Source: an uncultured Oscillospiraceae bacterium (GTDB lineage: Bacteria > Bacillota > Clostridia > Oscillospirales > Oscillospiraceae). From it: a stretch of 60,792 bases of DNA. The stretch lies in the NCBI GenBank assembly GCA_934597345.1, contig CAKTRJ010000011.1, positions 1 to 60,792 on the forward strand. The letters run 5' to 3'. The notes below the pieces were generated by a model. The model had not been told where the DNA came from, made no database searches, and was given only the letters and a program-made list of their open reading frames with translations. Shown piece by piece: positions 42,063 to 50,356 of this stretch (positions are counted from its first letter, which is position 1; the number at the start of each line of letters is the position of its first letter). The translations under genes and the position numbers were made by a program.

Positions 42063-43964
42063 TCAGATGCCCAGCGCGGCGCGCTTGGCTTCGATACCGG
42101 CGATCATCTTGTCGCCCAGGCTCTCGATATCGGTGTCCACGATGAAGCGGGCTTCCACCCAATCCTTCACGCCGTGCTCACCCTGCAGCAGCTCCACCAC
42201 CTCGCTGGAGCCCTTGGTGTAGGGATCCACGCCCAGATAGGTGTCGATACCGGTGGCGACCACGTAGTTGCCGATGGAGACGGCCTTCTCGCTCATCCAC
42301 TCGGGTGCGCAGCCGCACAGGGGGATCTGGGAGATGTTGATGCCCCAATCCTTGGCGATGTCGGAGGCCAGCAGCATCATGCGGGAGATATCCACGCAGG
42401 AGCCCATGTGCAGCACAGGGGGAATGCCCACCAGCTCGCACACGCGCTTGAGGCCCTCGCCGCAGTATTCCTTGGCGTCGGGATCCATCAGACCGGCCTT
42501 GGCGGCAGCCTGAGCGGAACAGCCGGACAGAATGACGATGATGTCGTTCTTCAGCAGCTTCTTCATCAGCTCGATATGCGCGGTGTCGGGACGGACCTTG
42601 GGGTTATTGCAGCCCACCATGGCCACGGCGCCCCGCAGCACACCGGCCTTGACGCAGTCGATCAGGGGCTTGGTGGTGCCGTATGTATCCACATGGGAGT
42701 TGCACACGCCGTCCAGTTCCTTCTTGATGGCCTCCAGAGAGTAGCCCACGCGGGCCTTGGTCTTCAGGTCGGGGATGTTGACCAGCTCGGGACGGCGGTT
42801 CTTGAAGTTCTCGATGGCGGTCTTGACGATATTCTTGGCGTTCTCACCGGCGCTCTCTGCATGGAACTCGATGAAATCGGAGTCGGGGATGCGGGCGATG
42901 GGAGAGGTGGTGATGAACTTGGTGTGGAAGCACTTGCTCAGGGGGCCCAGTGCAGGGAAGATGCACTGCACGTCCACCACGATGGCCTCGCAGGCACCGG
43001 TCAGCACCACGTTCTCCTGACTCAGGAAGTTACCGGCCATGGGGATGCCGTGACGCATGGTGACCTCGTTGCTGGTGCAGCACACACCGGCCACGGTGAT
43101 GCCCTTGGCGCCGTTTTCCTTGGCGTAGGCGATCATCTCGGGGTCGTTGGCATAGAACACGATCATCTCGGACAGGGAGGGATCGTGGCCGTGAACGATG
43201 ATATTGACGTTGTCCTTCTCCATCACGCCGATGTTGGCGGTGGTGTCGATGGGCTTGGGGGTGCCGAACATAACGTCGGAGAATTCCGTACCCATCATGG
43301 AGCCGCCCCAACCGTCGGACAGACCGGCGCGCAAGGACTGGCGGATCAGTGCCTCCGGCAGGGAGGAACAGCCCATATGGGTCATATGCAGAGACTGGGA
43401 CACCTCGCGGTCAATGGCGCGGGGCTCGATACCGGCCTTGTTCCACAGCTCCTGGGTATGCTCGGGCGCGCGTTTGAGGAAGCGCTGCACGCCGAAGGGC
43501 TTGCCGTATTCCAGCAGGCCGATCTCGGCCATCTCGTGGGCCAGGTCATAGATGTCCTTGCCCTCGGTCTCCACGCCCCATTCCTTGGCGATGCGGATCA
43601 GCTTGTCAGGATCCTTGACCTGATAGTTGCCGCCCTCGCGGGTCTGGTACAGGGTGTGCATGATCTCACGACCATGGTCGGAGTGGGTGGCGGAGCCACC
43701 GGCGGTGAAGCGCAGATAGTTTCTGCCGACGATGCCGTGAACATCGCAGCCGCAGATGCCGCGGGGCGCCTTAGGGGTGATGCGGCAGGGGCCCATGGAG
43801 CAGATACGACAGCAGGTGCCTGCTTCGCCGAAGCCGCAGTGAGGGGTCTGGTTCTTTGCGCGCTGTTGCCAGGAATCCGCGCCGACCTTGACGCCGTTTT
43901 CCAGCAGCATGGCCGTGGCAGCTTCCATCTGTTCCACCGTGATTAAACGATCCCAATCTTTCAA
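42063..43964 (-). CDS. cooS: anaerobic carbon monoxide dehydrogenase catalytic subunit
   Basis: 633 residues, standard for CooS/AcsA. The N-terminal FeS cysteines read CGFGEAGTCCRICSMGPC with ICGCD following (C43, C51, C52, C55, C60, C71, C73), giving the D and B clusters. C-cluster ligands lie in later segments such as GVCCTSNE, GCSAQAA and MGSCVD. It reduces CO2 to CO for ACS or oxidises CO. The start codon is TTG (43964), with AGGAGG eight bases ahead. It is the first gene of a unit with a strong promoter and leads cooC and acsB2. Confidence 0.95.
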   Translation of the reverse strand: MKDWDRLITVEQMEAATAMLLENGVKVGADSWQQRAKNQTPHCGFGEAGTCCRICSMGPCRITPKAPRGICGCDVHGIVGRNYLRFTAGGSATHSDHGREIMHTLYQTREGGNYQVKDPDKLIRIAKEWGVETEGKDIYDLAHEMAEIGLLEYGKPFGVQRFLKRAPEHTQELWNKAGIEPRAIDREVSQSLHMTHMGCSSLPEALIRQSLRAGLSDGWGGSMMGTEFSDVMFGTPKPIDTTANIGVMEKDNVNIIVHGHDPSLSEMIVFYANDPEMIAYAKENGAKGITVAGVCCTSNEVTMRHGIPMAGNFLSQENVVLTGACEAIVVDVQCIFPALGPLSKCFHTKFITTSPIARIPDSDFIEFHAESAGENAKNIVKTAIENFKNRRPELVNIPDLKTKARVGYSLEAIKKELDGVCNSHVDTYGTTKPLIDCVKAGVLRGAVAMVGCNNPKVRPDTAHIELMKKLLKNDIIVILSGCSAQAAAKAGLMDPDAKEYCGEGLKRVCELVGIPPVLHMGSCVDISRMMLLASDIAKDWGINISQIPLCGCAPEWMSEKAVSIGNYVVATGIDTYLGVDPYTKGSSEVVELLQGEHGVKDWVEARFIVDTDIESLGDKMIAGIEAKRAALGI

Positions 43965-44081
43965 AGTGTAATCCTCCTAACGGTTTTTTCGCCGGTCACC
44001 GCAGCACGGCAGCCGGCTTGCTTATCATAACTTGTGTTGCCCTAACGGATGACGGTTCCTCCCACCCTCATCTTTGTCACC

Positions 44082-44110
44082 ACTTTAACAAAGTATTGGT
44101 CGCTTGTCAA
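44082..44110 (-). promoter_or_regulatory. promoter of cooS-cooC-acsB2
   Basis: Minus strand TTGACA (44110-44105), 17 bases, TAAAGT (44087-44082). The leader to the TTG start is about 110 bases. The same hexamer pair and spacing occurs at the trpS promoter. The gap 43965-44240 otherwise holds no gene. Confidence 0.75.
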
Positions 44111-44238
44111 CAACGGAAAAGAAAATTTTACGTTTTTCTTGGAAAATTTTCATGGAATATAGCGGTTCTCCGGGCCGCGGCGGCATATGTCCGCGCTCTG
44201 TCGACAAGTGGTGGAAATGTCATGATTTTTCCGCAGAC

Positions 44239-44270
44239 GAAAAAAATCCAGGACGGCAAAGCCGTCCCGG
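44239..44270 (-). terminator. terminator after trpB2
   Basis: On the minus strand CCGGGACGGC and GCCGTCCTGG pair around loop TTT and are followed by ATTTTTTT. Confidence 0.85.
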
Positions 44271-44297
44271 ACAGATGCTTATGAAGTTATGAAACGC

Positions 44298-45689
44298 TTA
44301 CTCGTTGCCGGGAAAGCTGGGGATGGTGGCAAAGCCCTTGGCCAGATCCTCGTCGGTGGGGATATAGTCGCCCATCTCGCCGTCGTTGTACTTGTTGTAG
44401 GCCACCATATCGAAGTAGCCGGTGCCGGTCAGACCGAACACGATGGTCTTTTCCTCGCCGTTCTCGCGGCACTTGACGGCCTCGTCGATGGCGGCGCGGA
44501 TGGCGTGGCTGGACTCGGGAGCGGGCAGGATGCCCTCGCAGCGGGCAAAGAACTCCGCCGCCTCAAAGACGCTGGTCTGCTCCACGCTGCGGGCCTCCAG
44601 ATAGCCGTCGTGATACAGCTGGGAGACGATGCCGCTCATGCCGTGATAGCGCAGGCCGCCGGCGTGGTTGGCGGAGGGGATGAAGCCGTTGCCCAGAGTG
44701 TACATCTTGGCCATGGGGCAGATCATGCCGGTGTCGCAGAAGTCATACTTGAACACGCCGCGGGTCAGACTGGGGCAGGAGGCGGGCTCCACCGCGATGA
44801 TGCGGTAATCGGCCTCGCCCCGGAGCATCTGGCCCACAAAGGGGGAGATCAGGCCGCCCAGATTGGAGCCGCCGCCGGCGCAGCCGATGATGATGTCGGG
44901 CTTGATGCCGTACTTCTCCAGCGCGGTCTGGGTCTCAAGGCCGATGACGGACTGGTGCAGCAGCACCTGATTCAGCACGCTGCCCAGCACATAGCGATAG
45001 CCCTCGCGGGTGGTGGCAGCCTCCACAGCCTCGCTGATGGCGCAGCCCAGAGAGCCGGTGGTGCCGGGGAACTCAGCCAAAATCTTGCGGCCCACCTCGG
45101 TGGTGTTGGAGGGAGAGGGAGTCACATTGGCGCCGTAGGTGCGCATGACCTCGCGGCGGAAGGGCTTCTGCTCATAGGAGCACTTCACCATGAACACGCG
45201 GCAGTCCAGACCCAGATAGGCGCAGGCCATGCTGAGCGCCGTGCCCCACTGACCGGCGCCGGTCTCGGTGGTAACGCCCTTCAGGCCCTGCTGCTTGGCA
45301 TAGTAGGCCTGCGCGATGGCGGAGTTCAGCTTGTGGCTGCCGGAGGTATTGTTGCCCTCGAACTTGTAGTAGATCTTCGCAGGGGTCTGGAGCTTCTCCT
45401 CCAGACAGTAGGCACGCACCAGCGGAGAGGGCCGGTACATCTTATAGAAGTTGCGGATATCCTCGGGAATCTCAAAGTAGGCGGTGGTATCGTCCATCTC
45501 CTGCTTCACCAGCTCGGCGCAGAACACACCGCCCAGCTCCTCGGCGGTCATGGGCTTCAGGGTGCCGGGGTTCAGCAGGGGTGCGGGCTTGTTGGTCATG
45601 TCCGCGCGAACATTGTACCAATATTTGGGCATCTCATCCTCGGTCAGGTAGATCTTGTAGGGGATGTTTCTGTCCTTGAGCTCTTTCAT
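44298..45689 (-). CDS. trpB2: tryptophan synthase beta chain, TrpB2 type
   Basis: 463 residues, longer than TrpB1 (about 400) and of the TrpB2 form (TIGR01415 style). The PLP lysine is in the NTSGSHKLNSA motif. ETGAGQWGTALSMAC and the phosphate loop GCAGGGSNLGG follow. It condenses indole with serine. TrpB2 works without TrpA and is thought to salvage free indole, which fits a gut setting. It follows trpS by 40 bases under the Trp T-box, so it is made when charged tRNA-Trp is low. AAAGGAG precedes the ATG. Confidence 0.92.
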   Translation of the reverse strand: MKELKDRNIPYKIYLTEDEMPKYWYNVRADMTNKPAPLLNPGTLKPMTAEELGGVFCAELVKQEMDDTTAYFEIPEDIRNFYKMYRPSPLVRAYCLEEKLQTPAKIYYKFEGNNTSGSHKLNSAIAQAYYAKQQGLKGVTTETGAGQWGTALSMACAYLGLDCRVFMVKCSYEQKPFRREVMRTYGANVTPSPSNTTEVGRKILAEFPGTTGSLGCAISEAVEAATTREGYRYVLGSVLNQVLLHQSVIGLETQTALEKYGIKPDIIIGCAGGGSNLGGLISPFVGQMLRGEADYRIIAVEPASCPSLTRGVFKYDFCDTGMICPMAKMYTLGNGFIPSANHAGGLRYHGMSGIVSQLYHDGYLEARSVEQTSVFEAAEFFARCEGILPAPESSHAIRAAIDEAVKCRENGEEKTIVFGLTGTGYFDMVAYNKYNDGEMGDYIPTDEDLAKGFATIPSFPGNE

Positions 45690-45729
45690 GATGTTTCTCC
45701 TTTATATTCTATAATGTATATTTTTCTAT

Positions 45730-46773
45730 TTACGCGAAATAATCGATCTTCATGGCGTGCTTGACCTTATCCAGCGTCCTGGCGGCCTCGGCCTGAGCGG
45801 CAAAGCTGCCCTTGCGCAGAATTTCCATAACGGCGGCGGGGTCCTTGGCCAGCTCCTGGCGGCGGGTGCGGATAGGCTCCAGGGTCTCCTGCAGGACGTT
45901 GTTGAGGAACTTCTTCACCTTCACGTCGCCCAGGCCGCCCCGCTCATAGTGGGCCTTCAGCTCCGCCAGGTTGGCGTAATCCGGCAGGTAGCGGGCGAAG
46001 TGCTCGTCGGTGCAGAAGGCGTCCAGATATAGGAACACAGGGTTATCCTTGGTGTTGCCGGGGTCGGACACCTGCAAGTGGTTGGGATCGGTATACATGC
46101 TCATGACCTTGGTACGAACGTCGTCGGGATCGTCGGCCAGATAGATGCAGTTGCCCAGAGACTTGCTCATCTTGGCCTTGCCGTCGGTGCCGGGAAGGCG
46201 GAGGCAGGCCTCGTTGTCCGGCAGCAGGGCGGAGGGCTCCACCAGCGTCTCGCCGTACAGCTCGTTGAAGCGGCGGACGATCTCGCGGGCCTGCTCCAGC
46301 ATGGGAAGCTGATCCTCGCCCACGGGAACGGTATCGGCCATGAAGGCGGTGATATCCGCCGTCTGACTGACGGGGTAGGTCAGGAAGCCCATGGGGATGC
46401 TGTGGTTGAAGCCCCGCAGCTGGATCTCCGCCTTGACGGTGGGGTTGCGCTCCAGACGGGCCAGCGTCACCAGATTCATGTAGTAGAAGGTCAGCTCCGT
46501 CAGCTCGCTGACGTGGGACTGCACCAGAATGGTGGACTTGGCCGGGTCGATGCCGCAGGACAGGTAGTCCAGCGCCACCTCCAGGATGTTGTCCCGCACC
46601 TTCTGGGGATGGTCGAAGTTGTCGGTCAGCGCCTGCGCGTCGGCGATCATGAAGAACAGCTTTTCAAACTTGCCGCTGTTTTGCAGCGTAACGCGGTTGC
46701 GGAGGGAGCCTACAAAATGCCCCACATGAAGCCGTCCGGTAGGACGGTCGCCTGTCAGAATGATCTTTCCCAT
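45730..46773 (-). CDS. trpS: tryptophanyl-tRNA synthetase
   Basis: 347 residues, class Ia. The HIGH-type motif is RLHVGH (14-19) and the KMSKS loop is [21 protein letters not shown] at the N-terminus and the tolerant [18 protein letters not shown] helix are typical. It charges tRNA-Trp. The gene lies directly behind a T-box leader with a TGG specifier. AAAAAGGAG precedes the ATG. Confidence 0.95.
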   Translation of the reverse strand: MGKIILTGDRPTGRLHVGHFVGSLRNRVTLQNSGKFEKLFFMIADAQALTDNFDHPQKVRDNILEVALDYLSCGIDPAKSTILVQSHVSELTELTFYYMNLVTLARLERNPTVKAEIQLRGFNHSIPMGFLTYPVSQTADITAFMADTVPVGEDQLPMLEQAREIVRRFNELYGETLVEPSALLPDNEACLRLPGTDGKAKMSKSLGNCIYLADDPDDVRTKVMSMYTDPNHLQVSDPGNTKDNPVFLYLDAFCTDEHFARYLPDYANLAELKAHYERGGLGDVKVKKFLNNVLQETLEPIRTRRQELAKDPAAVMEILRKGSFAAQAEAARTLDKVKHAMKIDYFA

Positions 46774-46820
46774 GATCGTTTCTCCTTTTTGTATGTAAAA
46801 ATTATTTTAATAAAATAAAA

Positions 46821-47090
46821 ATCTGTCCCATGGAAGAATTTCCATGGGACAGATTAAAAATACAAATCTGCGGTACCACCCACATTGACGCAAAAGCGTC
46901 CACTCTGCACGCACCATCATGCGCTCCGCCGGGGTAACGGCCGCGGATGCCGTCGGGTATTACTGGCCGTTTCCGGTTTTCTCCCCGCCCTCGTAAGTCC
47001 ATTCGCCGTACATTCCGCTGCCCCGCTCCCACCAACACGCGGCTCTCTGAAAGGTTCCTGTACAGGTACTCCTCTTACTCAATGGTTTGC
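46821..47090 (-). promoter_or_regulatory. tryptophan T-box leader with terminator
   Basis: Minus-strand leader. AGAGAGCC marks the start of stem I. The specifier loop GAATGGAC places TGG (Trp) at 47001-46999. The T-box GGTGGTACCGC is at 46880-46870, and a terminator stem ATCTGTCCCATGGAA with its complement (46821-46854) is followed by a T run. Uncharged tRNA-Trp would pair with TGG and the T-box bulge, form the antiterminator and allow trpS-trpB2 expression. Confidence 0.92.
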
Positions 47091-47108
47091 TTTTTTGATT
47101 ATGGACGT

Positions 47109-47137
47109 ACTTTAGCACTTTTGAATTGGGTTGTCAA
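47109..47137 (-). promoter_or_regulatory. promoter of the trpS-trpB2 operon
   Basis: Minus strand TTGACA (47137-47132), 17 bases, TAAAGT (47114-47109), just ahead of the T-box leader. Confidence 0.8.
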
Positions 47138-47176
47138 GAGGGAATTTTTGATTTTTTTGAGGTATGGCACATCAAA

Positions 47177-47292
47177 GGCCCCCTTGTGTAAAGGGGGCTG
47201 GCTCGGCGCAAGCCGAGACTGGGGGATTGTCAGGTCATTTGACAACCCCTCCGTCGCCTGCGGCGACACCTCCCCTTACACAGAGGGGAGGC
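47177..47292. repeat. palindromic element, family A copy 2
   Basis: About 116 bases: GGCCCCCTTGTGTAAAGGGG at the left, CTCGGCGCAAGCCGAG inside, then TGTCAGGTCATTTGACA, GTCGCCTGCGGCGAC and a closing CCCCTTACACAGAGGGGAGG. Every segment is itself a hairpin. It lies between the trpS promoter and the radical SAM gene. Confidence 0.8.
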
Positions 47293-47306
47293 TTATTTAT
47301 TGCTCC

Positions 47307-48173
47307 TTACAGCGCTCTCATGAACTCCGGCTTCAATCCCACGCCGGAAAGCCCCGACTGCACCTTGTCCAGCAGCGCCTGCCGGTCACGGTTCAGCGTT
47401 CCCTTCAGCGTCAGATAGTTGCTGGCGTGGTTCATGCGGAACACGCTGCCCTCAGAGTCGATGTGCTGCAAAAACAGCTCCGTCTCCTTCAGCACCTCCA
47501 CAGGACTCAGCAGGGTGAATTCGCCCTCCCGCACCCATTGCTCCAGCGGCGTGCCGCGCTCCACCATCAGCGTCAGAAGGCCGATGTACTCCGGCTTCAT
47601 GGCGCTGAGAGCCTCCGCCGTGCCGACGGCATGCTCCCGCCACAGCTCCACGCTGCCAAGGCCGGAGATGGCTGTCACCGACAGCGCCATACCGCAGCGG
47701 CGGGCCTTCTGTCCTGCCGCCACGATGGCGGCGGCGCTGTGGCCCTTGCTCATCCGCTCCAGCACCGCGTCGCAGCCGGATTCCAGCCCCATGTACACCA
47801 TCTGCAGGCCCCGCTGCCGCAGAAGCCGCAGGTCGTCCTCCGATTTCACCTGCAGGCTGGCGGGGGAGGCATAGCAGGTCACCCGCTGGCACTCCGGGAA
47901 CAGACCGTAGATCAGGCCCAATATCTGCACAAGATCGTCGGTTTTCCGCATAAGGGCGTCGCCATCCGCCAGAAAGACCCGCTCCACCCGGCGGTACAGC
48001 TGGCGGGCCGTCTCGAAGTCCTCCCGGATCTCCGCCATGGGCCGCATGGCAAAATGCTTATCGTCATACATATCGCAGAAGGCGCAGCGGTTGTGGCTGC
48101 ACCCGTAGGTCACCTGCACGATCAGGCTGTACGCCTCGGACGGCGGACGGTAGACCTTTCCCTTATATCGCAT
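47307..48173 (-). CDS. radical SAM protein of unknown substrate
   Basis: 288 residues. The SAM cluster cysteines are C25, C30 and C33 (YGCSHNRCAFCDMY), a CX4CX2C spacing, followed by the GLESG-type motif YMGLESGCDAVL. It resembles stand-alone Elp3/YgiQ-like radical SAM proteins common in clostridia. The function is not known, and no partner gene is adjacent. AAAGGAGTG lies ahead of the ATG. It is divergent from the SSB-like gene, with a 111-base shared upstream region. Confidence 0.75.
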   Translation of the reverse strand: MRYKGKVYRPPSEAYSLIVQVTYGCSHNRCAFCDMYDDKHFAMRPMAEIREDFETARQLYRRVERVFLADGDALMRKTDDLVQILGLIYGLFPECQRVTCYASPASLQVKSEDDLRLLRQRGLQMVYMGLESGCDAVLERMSKGHSAAAIVAAGQKARRCGMALSVTAISGLGSVELWREHAVGTAEALSAMKPEYIGLLTLMVERGTPLEQWVREGEFTLLSPVEVLKETELFLQHIDSEGSVFRMNHASNYLTLKGTLNRDRQALLDKVQSGLSGVGLKPEFMRAL

Positions 48174-48284
48174 GGTTGATCACTCCTTTGCCGCTATTAT
48201 GCCATACTTTCCGCCGTTTGAAAAGCATATTCTTTCCCGGCAGCGCATAGGCTGTGGCATATCAACAAACGAGGTGGACATCAT

Positions 48285-48899
48285 ATGGACAACAACTTCA
48301 ACCGCGTGCAGCTGTGCGGCACGGTGGACAGCGCGCCGGAGCTGAGCCACATCAACCACGGCGTTTCCTTTTACAAATTCACGCTGGCGGTGGAGCGGCT
48401 CAGCGGACTTGCGGACAAGCTGACGGTGATCGTCTCAGCGCCGCAGCTGGAGGCCGTGCCGCTCCGGGAGGGCGACACGGTAACGGTGCGGGGCCAGCTG
48501 CGCTCTTTCAACAACAAAAGCGGTCAGGGCAGCCGTCTGGTGATCTCCGTGTTCGCCCATGTGCTGGAAAAGGGCGGCGAAGCGCCCCTGAACGTGATCC
48601 AGCTGTCGGGCGTGCTGTGCAAGCCTCCGGTGCTGCGGCGGACGCCTCTGGGCCGGGAGATCAGCGACATCATTCTGGCGGTGAACCGCCGCTATGGCCG
48701 GGCGGACTATCTGCCCTGCATCGCATGGGGCGCGGTGGCCCAGCAGACAGCGGCCATGACCACCGGCGACCGCCTGACCATCGAGGGCCGGGTGCAGAGC
48801 CGTACATACACCAAGGTGGAGAACGGCGTCTCCACCGAGCGCACCGCCTATGAGGTGTCCATCATGCGGCCCGCCCTGTTGGAGGAGTTCCTGTTCTGA
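48285..48899 (+). CDS. single-stranded DNA-binding-like protein with two OB folds
   Basis: 204 residues in two related halves. Residues 5-95 (FNRVQLCGTVDSAPELSH ... VRGQLRSFN) and about 102-200 (NVIQLSGVLCKPPVLRRTPLG ... IEGRVQSRTY) both read as OB folds of the SSB/PriB type. A standard SSB has one OB fold and an acidic tail; here the tail is missing. It may bind single-stranded DNA as an accessory protein, for example in replication restart or sporulation. GAGGTGG precedes the ATG. Confidence 0.75.
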   Translation: MDNNFNRVQLCGTVDSAPELSHINHGVSFYKFTLAVERLSGLADKLTVIVSAPQLEAVPLREGDTVTVRGQLRSFNNKSGQGSRLVISVFAHVLEKGGEAPLNVIQLSGVLCKPPVLRRTPLGREISDIILAVNRRYGRADYLPCIAWGAVAQQTAAMTTGDRLTIEGRVQSRTYTKVENGVSTERTAYEVSIMRPALLEEFLF

Positions 48900-48900
48900 C

Positions 48901-48929
48901 TTGACGAGTCCCCTCCCCCGCCGTATAAT
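48901..48929 (+). promoter_or_regulatory. promoter of the DUF6472 gene, lying in a palindrome
   Basis: TTGACG (48901-48906), 17 bases, perfect TATAAT (48924-48929). The -10 box is the loop of a near-palindrome (CCTCCCCCGCC to its left, GGCGGGAGG to its right). Confidence 0.75.
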
Positions 48930-48954
48930 GGCGGGAGGAAAGGGGGCGGCCCGT

Positions 48955-49125
48955 GTGGATAAGTGCGAGAGCTGCATATTTTACAGCTATGACGAGGACT
49001 ATGACGACTATATCTGCGAAATGGATCTGGACGAGGACGAAATGGTGCGGTTCCTCTCCAACCAGAGCAGCCAATGCCCCTACTGGCGTCCGGGGGACGA
49101 ATACCTGACAGCAAGGAAACAATAA
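48955..49125 (+). CDS. DUF6472-type small cysteine-rich acidic protein
   Basis: 56 residues from GTG 48955, with AAGGGGG ahead; too short for many gene finders. Cysteines in CESC (4-7), C20 and C40 could bind a metal. The middle is very acidic (YDEDYDDYICEMDLDEDE) and is followed by SSQCPYWRPGDEY. It resembles DUF6472, small proteins of unknown function in clostridia. The promoter at 48901-48929 serves it alone. The stop codon touches a family C repeat. Confidence 0.65.
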   Translation: MDKCESCIFYSYDEDYDDYICEMDLDEDEMVRFLSNQSSQCPYWRPGDEYLTARKQ

Positions 49126-49156
49126 CTGGCGCAAAATCTAACGATTTTGCTGCCAA
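49125..49156. repeat. 32-bp dyad repeat, family C copy 2
   Basis: 31 of 32 bases identical to 35285-35316 (A for G in the dyad centre). It begins at the last base of the DUF6472 stop codon. Confidence 0.7.
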
Positions 49157-49190
49157 TGGGGCTTGCGGATAACGCAAAGAACTCTTGTCA

Positions 49191-49295
49191 TGTCATTGCG
49201 AAGGCGGCAAAGCCGCCTGTGGCAATCCGTCTCTCCTTTTGCGGGTGTGATGCTACGGATTCCCACGCCAGTGTGAGCACTGGCTCGGAATGACA
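49191..49295. repeat. palindromic element, family B copy 2
   Basis: Ends TGTCATTGCG and CGGAATGACA mirror those of 19866-19974. It has inner hairpins GGCGGCAAAGCCGCC and CCAGTGTGAGCACTGG and the shared GGCAATCCG and GGATTCCC words. Next to it a family D word GGCGGACAGAGTCGTCC lies at 49303-49319. No gene lies in 49126-49452. Confidence 0.7.
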
Positions 49296-49360
49296 GTGCA
49301 ATGGCGGACAGAGTCGTCCTCCCCTATAGAATACGTTCCCCACATAACGGCATCCCAAAC

Positions 49361-49412
49361 ACACCGCCTGCGGGTTCCACATAGAATGGAACGCGGGCGG
49401 TGTACTGTTTTC
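49361..49412 (+). terminator. hairpin upstream of the DUF11 gene
   Basis: ACACCGCCTGCGGGTTCCA pairs imperfectly with TGGAACGCGGGCGGTGT around a 7-base loop, followed by ACTGTTTT. It could be a terminator for an unseen transcript or an attenuator in the leader of the next gene. Confidence 0.4.
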
Positions 49413-49452
49413 CGTCGCCGCCGCGAAATCTGCTCTTCTCAGGAGGTTTGCC

Positions 49453-50307
49453 ATGGCAACCATTACCAACCAGGCGGCACTGTCCTATAACGGCATCACC
49501 ACCCTCTCCAACATCGCGGTAGGCGAGCTGGTGGAGGTGCTGACCGTTACCAAGACGGCAGCCGACACCACCTATACCCCCGGCAGCACCAAGACCTACG
49601 CCATCTCGCTGGTGAACTCCGGCGCGGCGCCCTTCACCGGCCTGACCATCACCGACACGCTGGGCAGCTACGCCTTCAACAACGGCACGCTGTATCCCCT
49701 GACGTATGTGACGGGGTCGCTGCTGTACTACGTCAACGGCATTCTGCAGGCCACCCCGGCCATCGCCGACACCGCGCCCCTGACGGTGACGGGCCTGTCG
49801 GTGCCTGCCGGCGGCAGCGCCATGCTGGTCTACTCCGCCACTGTCAACGAATTCGCGCCGCTGGGCGTGGAGGACAGTATCGTCAACACCGTCTCCGTCA
49901 CCGGCGGCGGACTGGCCGCGCCGGTCACCGCCACGGAGACCATCAACGCCTCCACCACGCCGCAGCTGTCCATCAGCAAGAGCATCTGCCCGGCCACCAT
50001 CGCCGAGAACGGCACCCTGACCTACACGCTGACGCTGCAGAACCGAGGCAACACCGCCGCCACCGCCTCCGACGAGCTGGTCATCACCGACACCTTCGAT
50101 CCCATCCTCAAGGATCTGTCGGTCAGCTTCAACGGCACGGTGTGGACGGAGGGCGTCCACTACACCTACGACGCGGCCACCGGCGCCTTCGCCACAGTGA
50201 CAGGCGCGCTGACGGTGCCTGCCGCCACCTATACGCAGGATGCCGCCACCGGCATCTACACGGTGGATCCCGGCGTTTCCAACCTAGTCATCACCGGCAT
50301 GCTGTGA
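49453..50307 (+). CDS. DUF11-repeat protein without a signal peptide
   Basis: 284 residues, rich in Thr, Ala, Val and Gly, with very few charges. Two DUF11-type beta-sandwich units are visible (about 28-160 and 170-284), each with TKTYAISLVNSGAAPFTGLTITD- or LTYTLTLQNRGNTAATASDE-type strands (the N-x-G and T-I-T-D marks). Such repeats occur in cell-surface proteins, but this one begins MATITNQAALSYNG without a signal peptide, membrane anchor or sortase motif. AGGAGG is ahead of the ATG. It may use a non-classical export route or be a spore-coat-like protein; function unknown. Confidence 0.65.
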   Translation: MATITNQAALSYNGITTLSNIAVGELVEVLTVTKTAADTTYTPGSTKTYAISLVNSGAAPFTGLTITDTLGSYAFNNGTLYPLTYVTGSLLYYVNGILQATPAIADTAPLTVTGLSVPAGGSAMLVYSATVNEFAPLGVEDSIVNTVSVTGGGLAAPVTATETINASTTPQLSISKSICPATIAENGTLTYTLTLQNRGNTAATASDELVITDTFDPILKDLSVSFNGTVWTEGVHYTYDAATGAFATVTGALTVPAATYTQDAATGIYTVDPGVSNLVITGML

Positions 50308-50311
50308 TAAA

Positions 50312-50343
50312 AAAGGGAGACGGCAAACGCCGTCTCCCTTTCA
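50312..50343 (+). terminator. bidirectional terminator
   Basis: AAAGGGAGACGGC and GCCGTCTCCCTTT form a 13-bp stem with loop AAAC between convergent DUF11 and htrA genes; A and T runs flank it. Confidence 0.88.
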
Positions 50344-50356
50344 GTCTGCTATTCTG

